Shown piece after piece: positions 53,330 through 60,636 of a DNA stretch of 64,000 nucleotides. The DNA is from Agrobacterium tumefaciens (GTDB lineage Bacteria > Pseudomonadota > Alphaproteobacteria > Rhizobiales > Rhizobiaceae). Below the pieces are notes generated by a model. It was not told the origin of the DNA. It saw nothing but the letters and a program-made list of their open reading frames with translations, and ran no database searches. Numbering within the stretch: the stretch's first letter is position 1; each line of letters begins with the position of its first letter. The stretch lies in NCBI RefSeq assembly GCF_005221385.1, contig NZ_CP039904.1, forward strand, positions 1,585,501-1,649,500. The letters are read 5' to 3'. The position numbers and the translations under genes are program-made.

Positions 53330-54505
53330 TCAGGCGGAGAGACCGCAGGCATTCAGCATGGTTTTGAGCTTGGTCTGCACCTCGGCCCATTCGGATTCGG
53401 GTTCCGAGGCCTCCACGATGCCGGCGCCGGCGAAAAGCCGCACGGTCTGGCGCTGCACGGTGCCGCAGCGGATTGTCACTACCCATTCGCCGTTACCTTG
53501 GGCATCCGTCCAGCCCACCATGCCGGTGAACAGGCCACGCTCGAAGGGTTCGACGAAACGGATGAGGCGATGGGCGCGCTCGGTCGGGAAACCGCAAACG
53601 GCCGGTGTCGGGTGCAGCAGGCACGCCAGTTGCAGCGCGTTGGTCTCGGGATCGGCGAGGCGGCCTTCGATGCGCGTCGAAAGATGCCAGAGCGCGGCCG
53701 TATTGATGAGGGAGGGTTTTTCCGGAACGTCGAGTTCCGCGCAGCATGGCGAAAGCAGCGAGCGGATATCCTCGATCACCAGGCTATGCTCATAATGGTC
53801 TTTTTCCGATGCCGAAAGCCGGTCCGCATTGGCCTTGTCCGCCACCGGGTCGGTCATGCGTTTTGCCGATCCGGCCAAGGGGTTCGAGATGATCTTCTCA
53901 CCCTGCTTGCGGATAAGCAGTTCCGGGCTGACGCCGATCAGGTCGCCGCCATCCGGAAGCGGAATACGGAACTGGTAACCCTCGCGATTCTGCTTGGCGA
54001 GGCTGGCCAGCAATCTCTCGACATTGACCTCGGAGGCGAAGGTCAGTTCACGCATGACGGAAAGCACCGCCTTGCGCACTTCGGAATGGCGGAAATTGAG
54101 AATGGCATGCTCGACGGCATGTTTGAAACCAGCCTCGTCCGGCAGGCTGTTCTGGCCGACAAGCGCCGGCATGGCCGAATCAGTGGCAACCGGAACCGCG
54201 TCGCGCGGACTCCACTCATAGTTGTTGGGGATGTAAAGGCATGATGGTTCGCTGACATCGAAGGGGATTGCGCCGATGGCGATCGGATTGTCCTGTCCGG
54301 CCCGGCGTGCCCGTTCAAAAGCGCCTTTAATCGCCTGCTGCAAAGGGCTTTCCATGTCTTCGCCACCGCGGGCTGGAAGGGTTATCCTTTCGCGAATCCC
54401 TTCGGCCCGCAATTGCCCCGTGCCGGAGGTGAATAAAAATTCTCTATTAAAATCAGTAATTTCGTCGGATTCGACGTCATTCGTCCTGAGTGCTCCCGTT
54501 TTCAT
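53330..54505 (-). CDS. entC: Isochorismate synthase
   Basis: 391 aa from ATG 54505 (AGGAGG, 6-nt spacer). Chorismate-binding fold: DLIGVSPELLIRKQGEKIIS, LLHPTPAVCGFPTERA, VGWTDAQGNGEWVVTIRC. First enzyme of DHB synthesis. First gene of the - operon; the RirA-type box is 41 bp upstream. Confidence 0.95.
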   Translation of the reverse strand: MKTGALRTNDVESDEITDFNREFLFTSGTGQLRAEGIRERITLPARGGEDMESPLQQAIKGAFERARRAGQDNPIAIGAIPFDVSEPSCLYIPNNYEWSPRDAVPVATDSAMPALVGQNSLPDEAGFKHAVEHAILNFRHSEVRKAVLSVMRELTFASEVNVERLLASLAKQNREGYQFRIPLPDGGDLIGVSPELLIRKQGEKIISNPLAGSAKRMTDPVADKANADRLSASEKDHYEHSLVIEDIRSLLSPCCAELDVPEKPSLINTAALWHLSTRIEGRLADPETNALQLACLLHPTPAVCGFPTERAHRLIRFVEPFERGLFTGMVGWTDAQGNGEWVVTIRCGTVQRQTVRLFAGAGIVEASEPESEWAEVQTKLKTMLNACGLSA

Positions 54506-54545
54506 GGGATGCCTCCTGTTCGAGTGGTTGACGATGGCATATACT

Positions 54546-54560
54546 TGATTATGATAATCA
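54546..54560. promoter_or_regulatory. RirA-type iron operator between divergent siderophore genes
   Basis: TGATTATGATAATCA is a perfect 7-1-7 palindrome and an exact TGA-N9-TCA, the pattern described for RirA-controlled iron genes in Rhizobiaceae. It lies between entC (41 bp) and the Cy-Cy-A gene (26 bp). One site could repress both directions when iron is plentiful. Confidence 0.8.
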
Positions 54561-54586
54561 TGTTTTGTCAATCGGTGCAAACTCAC

Positions 54587-57500
54587 ATGCTAAATTTAAC
54601 CCCGATGCAGGTGGCCTATTGGGTCGGACGCGAGGCGGATGGGATACTCGGAAAAGTTACGCCCCATCTTTATCTTGAGTTCGAGGGGCGGGCGTTTGAC
54701 GTGGAAAGACTGGCTGTTGCGGTCGAAAGGCTTTGCCGGCGTCACCCCACGCTGAGCCTCAGGATCGATGCGGAAGGGCGTCAATCCGTCGATCCTGCCG
54801 GCAGGCCGCTCCGCCTTGATGTAGAGGATCTGACCGCGCTCGATTCGGAGGCGCTTGTGCACCGGCTCGAGGCAAAACGGCGGGATTGGAGCCATCGACA
54901 AACCGATCTGCGCAATGACTCACCCGCCGCGATCTCGCTCAGCCTGTTACCGCAGGGACGCAGCCGGCTGCATGTGGACACCGACATGCTGGCGATCGAT
55001 CCGGCCAGCGTCCGGATCGTGATGGAGGACCTTGCCCGGCTTTACGAAGAGGGTGAAGGAAAAGACGAAGCCACGCTATCGGGAGAGGTGACGCCATCCT
55101 TTTTCGACTGGGCGAAGCAGCTTGCCTCCGATCCGCACCAGAGGACCCTGCGTGAAAGGGACCGGTCGTGGTGGCGGCAACATATTGCGGATATTCCTGA
55201 TGCGCCGCCGCTGCCATTTTTTCCCAATGACGCTACGCGTGTCGTTCACACGGATCGCTTTGCCACCATGCTTTCAGCGGCCGAACGAGGCAGTCTGGAA
55301 CAGGCGGCGCGGCGTTGCTCGGTGACGACATCGGCCCTGTTGCTCGGTATTTTCGCCGTGGCGCTGTCGCAGGCGACACAGGCACAAAAGTTCAGGCTCT
55401 CCGTCCCGGCTTTCTGGCGCACGCCGCTGGTGGAAGGGGTCGATGGCATCGTCGGCGAATTTTCCAATGTGCTGGTGCTCGGCATCGATATCAGGCCGGA
55501 TGAAAGCCTCGAAGCGCTGCTCCGACGGCTGTTCAACGGGATGAACGACCGTCTTGCCCATCAATCCTATCCGGGCGTCAGCGTCATGCGTGACCTATCC
55601 CGTCTGCGCGGTAGTTTGCAGAACTCGCCAGTCGTCTTTACCGCCGGTGTCGATCTGGCGGGAGGAGAGCTGTTTTCGGAGAAGGTTGGGCGGGTATTCG
55701 GTCAGATGGTCCACACCGTCTCGCAGGGGCCGGGGGTCGCACTGGATGCGCAGGTCGCGGCGCTCGATGGCGGATTGCTGATCAACTGGGATGTGCGGCT
55801 GGACGCCTTGCCGGAACGCTGGTTGCGCGCCCTGTTCGAAACCTACACTGCCTTTCTTCGCCAACTGGCTGCCAGCCCCGATCTCGTTTACGCGAATGCG
55901 CAGCGATTCGGCGCACAGGTGCCGAGAGCCACAGCCGAGACAAAAGGAAAACTGATGGAACGTCCGCTTTCGCCCCTGCAACAGGCCTATCTTCTTGGTC
56001 GTGGCACCCATCTGCCGCTCAGCGGCGTGGCAATGCAGGAGTTTCGCGAATATCGCGGCAGCATCAACCCGGCCCTGCTTCAGTCACGTCTCGCCGCAAT
56101 GGTGGAGCGACATGAGAGCCTGCGCACCCGCATCGACGAGCGGCGTCTGGTGCAGGTCGTCAGCGACGAGCCGAATATCAACCTTGATATTGTTGATCTT
56201 TCCGCCCTGTCTCCTGCCGATGCGGAAGCGCGGATGAACGCCGTGCGCCGTGATTTTTCCCATGCGCATTTCGATCTTGCCGCCTCTCCCTGGCAGGTCA
56301 CGATCTTCCGCCTGCCGGTGGGTGAGGCAACGGCTGACCGTGTCGCGGCCTTCCTGCGTTTTGATGCGCTCATCCTCGACGGGCGGGCCATCGCCAGCCT
56401 GGCGGCGGAACTTTTCGACGGCGTTCTGCCCTTGGAGACCGCTGGTGCTGTAGCCACGCCGCACGCGGATATCGCGGCGGCTCGCGCCGAGGACGCCGCC
56501 TATTGGGCTGACAAGCTAAAAGATGCCGAGGTGCCCTCGCAACTGCCATGGAAGGCAGCGCTCGAAACCATTTCCGTTTCGCGCTACAGCCGCCAAAGCC
56601 TGACTGTGGAAAAGCAGCGCTTCGCCGCCTTTTCACGCATTGGCGCAAAGGAGCGGCTGTTCAAGAACTCGGCACTGACAGCGGTGATCCTCGATGTGCT
56701 GTCGCTCTGGCTGAACGAGGGCGCGCTTGTTGTCGGCATTCCCGTTGCGCCGCAGGTGGAAGGAGCTTTTGCCAATCGCTCAAGCTTCATCGCGGTCAAA
56801 TGGGATGGAGCCAAGGGCAATTTTGCCGAGCGGGCGGCAGGCCTGCAGACGGATGTGCTGGAAGGGCTGAACCACCTTGCTTTTTCCGGCATCGATCTCA
56901 ATCGTGTGCTTCTCAACGCCAATGCGGGCGGGCTCGCCTTGCCAGTGGTCATCACCAACGGCCTGAGCTGGCCGACGCTGTCGCCCGAATCGACCATGCG
57001 CTGGACGGACGGTCTCACACAGACGCCGCAGGTGGCACTGGATTTCCGCTTTTCACAAAATCCGCAGGGTGATCTCGTCCTCGATATCGACTATGCCGAA
57101 GAGGCGATCGATGCCGCGATGGTCGGGAATATTCTCGCCGCCATCGAGCGCACGATTGCCGCGATCACGGACAACGGCGCTTACTCTTTCAATGCGCGAG
57201 ATATTGTCGACCTGTCCCATTATCGGCTGAATAGCGACGAGCGGAGCTTCGTCTGCCCGTCTTTTCTGGAACGGATCGCCGCGCATCTTTTCGAGAGTGA
57301 TCCTTCGCGCACCGCGCTCGTCAGCGGCAAAAGGCGTATCTCTTACGGTGAACTCGGTGAGATGGTGGCTGGGGCAATGGCAGGCCTCAAGGCCCGAAAT
57401 ATCGGCCGAGGAGATGTCGTGGCGGTGTGCCTGCCACGCAGCCCTGAACATACGGCCATCACACTCGCCGCAGCACTGACAGGCGCCATCTGGGTGCCTG

Positions 57501-59035
57501 TTGATGCCGGCTCGCCGGAAGACCGTCTGCACTATCTGCTGACAAATTGCCGCCCGGCCATCATCGTCGCCCGCAATGTTCCGCAGGGCTTTGAAGCTGT
57601 CGATCCCGCGGTGCTGTTCGCCACGCCCGCACCGGTGGGAACGCCCGTTGCTACGGCGGAGATGGCGGCGCTGTCCCACAGCGAAGAGCCGGCTTATTAT
57701 CTCTACACGTCAGGCACCACCGGCAAGCCGAAATGCGTCGTGCTTTCCAACCGCGCCACTGCCAATGTCATTGGCAGCACGCTTGCGGAATGGGCGGTGA
57801 CGGAAAAAGACGTGTTCATTTCGGTCACGCCGCTGCACCACGACATGTCGGTCTTCGATGTTTTCGGCGCGCTGGCTGCGGGTGCGACGCTGGTCCTGCC
57901 GGAACCGGGCGAGGAAAAGGATGCGGTCCGCTGGAACGAGCTGGTGGCCGAACACGGTGTGACGCTCTGGTGCTCGGTGCCGGCCATCCTCGAAATGCTT
58001 CTGTCGTGCCGCCGTGGCGACCAGCTTGCTTCGCTCCGGCTCGTGGCGCAGGGCGGCGATTACATCAAACCCATGATCATCGAAGAACTGCGCCGGCTGA
58101 AGCCCGATCTGCGGCTGATATCGCTCGGCGGCCCAACCGAAACGACGATATGGAGCATCTGGCACGAGATCGTTGCGGAGGATGTCTCGGCCATCCCCTA
58201 TGGCCATCCCCTGCCGGCCAATCGTTATTTTATCCTCAATGATCGGGGCCAGCATTGCCCTCCCGGTGTCGTTGGCCGCATCCATACGGTGGGCGTGAAT
58301 GTGGCGATCGGTTATCTGGAGGACGGGGCCATCACCCAGACGGATTTCGCCACGGTGGATGATCCGGAAGGCAAGCCGGTACGTGCCTTCCGCACCGGAG
58401 ATCGCGGCCGTTATCGGCCGGATGGCAAGATCATGTTTGCGAGCCGGGTCAATGGTTACGTCAAGGTGCGCGGCGTGCGCGTCTCGCTGCCGGATGTGGA
58501 AAACGAACTCATCCGTCATCCTGCCATCCAGCGGGTGCTGGTGGTGGATTACGGCGTCGAACAAAAAGGCGAGGCGGCCATCGGCGTGCTCTATGTTACA
58601 GCACCCGGCCTTGAACTCCCCTCCACTGAATTGCGCAATTTCGCCCGCAGCCATCTGCCGGAATCGCATGTACCCGGCCGGTTTCTCAAGGTTGACGATC
58701 TACCGCTTTCAGCCAATGGCAAGCCGGATCGCCGCCGCGCCCGCGAATTGCTGATGGGAGCCGCTGTTGGCGCGGAACCGGCGAAAGTCGCCGTCCCTGC
58801 CGTCAATCAGGACGACCGCCGGGTGCTGGATATCTATCTCGGTGTGCTGGGCAAAAAGCCGGGGAATGTGGATGCGAGCAGCGACCTGCTCGCACTCGGC
58901 CTCCTGCCATCGCATCTGAAAACCGTTTCAGCGGAAATCCACACCGTTTTCGGTGTGGAACTGACGCCACAACAGCTCCTGCGGTGCCGCAATGCCAGGC
59001 AGGTGCTTTCGCTTTTGGCTGCGGAAGCGGCCTGA
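54587..59035 (+). CDS. NRPS Cy-Cy-A with a C-terminal carrier-like remnant (first half of a VibF-like enzyme)
   Basis: 1482 aa from ATG 54587; ATGs at 54551 and 54560 overlap the operator. Two tandem cyclisation domains: Cy1 (LTPMQVAYWVGREADG) with D133-M-L-A-I-D138-P-A-S141, Cy2 (LSPLQQAYLLGRG) with D593-A-L-I-L-D598-G-R-A601, in which the final Ser is Ala. Then an adenylation domain from ~890: YTSGTTGKPK near 1042, SLGGPTETTIW, TGDRGRYRPDGKI, and A10 Lys in LSANGKPDRR. The C-terminal ~60 aa resemble a carrier, but the phosphopantetheine site is altered (ALGLLPSHLKT, S1442). By analogy with VibF, A would load Thr and Cy make the oxazoline. Thr is inference; I did not read a specificity code. 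Confidence 0.9.
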   Translation: MLNLTPMQVAYWVGREADGILGKVTPHLYLEFEGRAFDVERLAVAVERLCRRHPTLSLRIDAEGRQSVDPAGRPLRLDVEDLTALDSEALVHRLEAKRRDWSHRQTDLRNDSPAAISLSLLPQGRSRLHVDTDMLAIDPASVRIVMEDLARLYEEGEGKDEATLSGEVTPSFFDWAKQLASDPHQRTLRERDRSWWRQHIADIPDAPPLPFFPNDATRVVHTDRFATMLSAAERGSLEQAARRCSVTTSALLLGIFAVALSQATQAQKFRLSVPAFWRTPLVEGVDGIVGEFSNVLVLGIDIRPDESLEALLRRLFNGMNDRLAHQSYPGVSVMRDLSRLRGSLQNSPVVFTAGVDLAGGELFSEKVGRVFGQMVHTVSQGPGVALDAQVAALDGGLLINWDVRLDALPERWLRALFETYTAFLRQLAASPDLVYANAQRFGAQVPRATAETKGKLMERPLSPLQQAYLLGRGTHLPLSGVAMQEFREYRGSINPALLQSRLAAMVERHESLRTRIDERRLVQVVSDEPNINLDIVDLSALSPADAEARMNAVRRDFSHAHFDLAASPWQVTIFRLPVGEATADRVAAFLRFDALILDGRAIASLAAELFDGVLPLETAGAVATPHADIAAARAEDAAYWADKLKDAEVPSQLPWKAALETISVSRYSRQSLTVEKQRFAAFSRIGAKERLFKNSALTAVILDVLSLWLNEGALVVGIPVAPQVEGAFANRSSFIAVKWDGAKGNFAERAAGLQTDVLEGLNHLAFSGIDLNRVLLNANAGGLALPVVITNGLSWPTLSPESTMRWTDGLTQTPQVALDFRFSQNPQGDLVLDIDYAEEAIDAAMVGNILAAIERTIAAITDNGAYSFNARDIVDLSHYRLNSDERSFVCPSFLERIAAHLFESDPSRTALVSGKRRISYGELGEMVAGAMAGLKARNIGRGDVVAVCLPRSPEHTAITLAAALTGAIWVPVDAGSPEDRLHYLLTNCRPAIIVARNVPQGFEAVDPAVLFATPAPVGTPVATAEMAALSHSEEPAYYLYTSGTTGKPKCVVLSNRATANVIGSTLAEWAVTEKDVFISVTPLHHDMSVFDVFGALAAGATLVLPEPGEEKDAVRWNELVAEHGVTLWCSVPAILEMLLSCRRGDQLASLRLVAQGGDYIKPMIIEELRRLKPDLRLISLGGPTETTIWSIWHEIVAEDVSAIPYGHPLPANRYFILNDRGQHCPPGVVGRIHTVGVNVAIGYLEDGAITQTDFATVDDPEGKPVRAFRTGDRGRYRPDGKIMFASRVNGYVKVRGVRVSLPDVENELIRHPAIQRVLVVDYGVEQKGEAAIGVLYVTAPGLELPSTELRNFARSHLPESHVPGRFLKVDDLPLSANGKPDRRRARELLMGAAVGAEPAKVAVPAVNQDDRRVLDIYLGVLGKKPGNVDASSDLLALGLLPSHLKTVSAEIHTVFGVELTPQQLLRCRNARQVLSLLAAEAA

Positions 59036-59088
59036 ACCCAGGCATTTCGGGCAGCATCCGACAACAGGAATAGTTCAAGGAAAAACAG

Positions 59089-60435
59089 ATGGCGCATATC
59101 GATCCTGCCGGCGGCTGGCTTCCGCTGACCCAGCCGCAACTCGACTTCTGGGAGGAGTTCTCCTTCCATCCCGACGAGCCGGTTTCCACGGTCGCCCATT
59201 ACATCGATCTTTCCGGTGCGGTGAATGAAAGCGCGCTCCTTCAGGCGATCGCCCGCACGGTGCGCGAATCCGAGGTTCTGTCGATCCGTTTTCGTATCGG
59301 TGAGGATGGCGAGACGCCGCAGCAATGCTGCGATGCCGGCCATGCCCCGGTGGTTGAGCTTGTCGATCTCCGCACCGATCCGGCGCCCTTTGAAGAGGCG
59401 CTGCGACGCATGAACGTCGATGTGGAGGCGAAGCTGGACCTCAGAACCGACAGGCTTTCCGCGCAGCTTCTCTTCCGCATCTCCGATGATCGTTACCTCT
59501 GGTATATTCGCGCCCATCACATCGTCGTTGATGGCTATGGGCTGACGCTGGTGGAGCAGCGCTGCGGCCAGCTTTACGGATATTATTGCGGCAAGGGCGA
59601 AGCGGGACCGGATTTCCACCCCTTCGCCAGTTTCCTCGCCGAAGAAGATGCCTACAGGCAGAGCCGCCGTTTCGAGAAGGATCGTGATTTCTGGGAGGCC
59701 TATCTCGTCGCATCCGCCGATCTGCCCGTGCTGGACAAGGATTGCGAGGATTATGGCGGCGGCGGCCTGCATGCCGATGCGGCCTTGCCGCAGGGTTTCA
59801 GCACGAGGCTACAGCAGATAGCCGGCCGTCTGGAAATCGGCTGGCCTGACCTTCTGGTGCTGCTGTCCGGCCTTTATCTGCACCGGGTTTTACCCCGTCC
59901 GGACCGTGACGTGCTGACCTTGTGGTTGCCTTTCATGAGCCGTTGGGGCAGCGTCGGTGCGCATATGCCGGCCATGCTCGTCAATATTTTGCCCTTCCAT
60001 CTCACGATCGAACCGCAGGAAACCGTGAGCGCATTTCTGGCACGCAACGCCGCCAATCTGCGCAGGCAACGCCTGCATGGCCGTTACCGCATCGAGCAGA
60101 TTGCCGCCGACCGGGAAATATCGAAGGGCCGGCGCTTCTTCTTTTCGCCGCTCATCAATGTGTTGCCCTTCAGCGCGCCGGTCTTTGCCGGGCTCGGTGT
60201 CTCGCGGCATATTCTCGCCAATGGTCCGGGAGACGGCTTCAATCTCACCTTCCGCGGCGAGGATGACGGCAGCGATCTGAACCTGCATATCGATGCGGAT
60301 TCTGCACTGACGGAGGCCGAGGATTTCGCCCGCTACCGGGAGGAGTTGCCAGTGTTCCTCGATGCCATGCTGCAGGGAGAGGCGCTGACGCTTGCAGCGG
60401 AAGAGGCGTCCTCGAGCGTCCGTCTGGCGGTTTGA
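59089..60435 (+). CDS. Free-standing condensation enzyme, VibH-like
   Basis: 448 aa, one condensation domain alone. Active site IRAHHIVVDGYG holds an intact HHxxxDG. LTQPQLDFWEEFSFHPDE is the C1 motif. VibH joins DHB from the aryl carrier to a polyamine; here spermidine is the likely acceptor, as agrobactin has a spermidine backbone. AAGGA precedes the ATG; 53 nt after the Cy-Cy-A gene. Confidence 0.9.
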   Translation: MAHIDPAGGWLPLTQPQLDFWEEFSFHPDEPVSTVAHYIDLSGAVNESALLQAIARTVRESEVLSIRFRIGEDGETPQQCCDAGHAPVVELVDLRTDPAPFEEALRRMNVDVEAKLDLRTDRLSAQLLFRISDDRYLWYIRAHHIVVDGYGLTLVEQRCGQLYGYYCGKGEAGPDFHPFASFLAEEDAYRQSRRFEKDRDFWEAYLVASADLPVLDKDCEDYGGGGLHADAALPQGFSTRLQQIAGRLEIGWPDLLVLLSGLYLHRVLPRPDRDVLTLWLPFMSRWGSVGAHMPAMLVNILPFHLTIEPQETVSAFLARNAANLRRQRLHGRYRIEQIAADREISKGRRFFFSPLINVLPFSAPVFAGLGVSRHILANGPGDGFNLTFRGEDDGSDLNLHIDADSALTEAEDFARYREELPVFLDAMLQGEALTLAAEEASSSVRLAV

Positions 60436-60472
60436 GGGGAAGGCCGACAACGCTTTCCCTATACTCCACGTT

Positions 60473-60551
60473 ATCCTCGGCCCTGTGCCGAGGATCTAAT
60501 CACGTCCAATAAAATCGAGGCGTTGCAGATGCTCGGGACAGGCCCGAGCAT
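60473..60551. repeat. Palindromic intergenic repeat pair, rhizobial type
   Basis: Two hairpins in tandem: ATCCTCGG-(7)-CCGAGGAT at 60473-60495 and ATGCTCGGG-(5)-CCCGAGCAT at 60529-60551, followed by GACGG. The combination resembles palindromic elements that recur between genes in Rhizobium and Agrobacterium genomes. It lies between two convergent genes. Confidence 0.6.
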
Positions 60552-60588
60552 GACGGAAACGGGCTTTCAGGACTTCGTCTACGAACTG

Positions 60589-60619
60589 AACCCGGCTCTG
60601 CGCCGCAAAGCCGGGTTTT
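60589..60619. terminator. Terminator between convergent NRPS genes
   Basis: AACCCGGCT (60589-60597) and AGCCGGGTT (60609-60617) form the stem over an 11-nt loop, followed by TT on the + strand. It could stop transcription from both sides. Confidence 0.6.
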
Positions 60620-60636
60620 CCTCGCACAAATCCAGC

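Noticed and set aside
58799..59035. Frameshift or sequencing error as the cause of the odd carrier motif
   Set aside because: The frame runs on with normal carrier-like sequence on both sides of the motif and a proper stop, so a base error is not needed to explain it.
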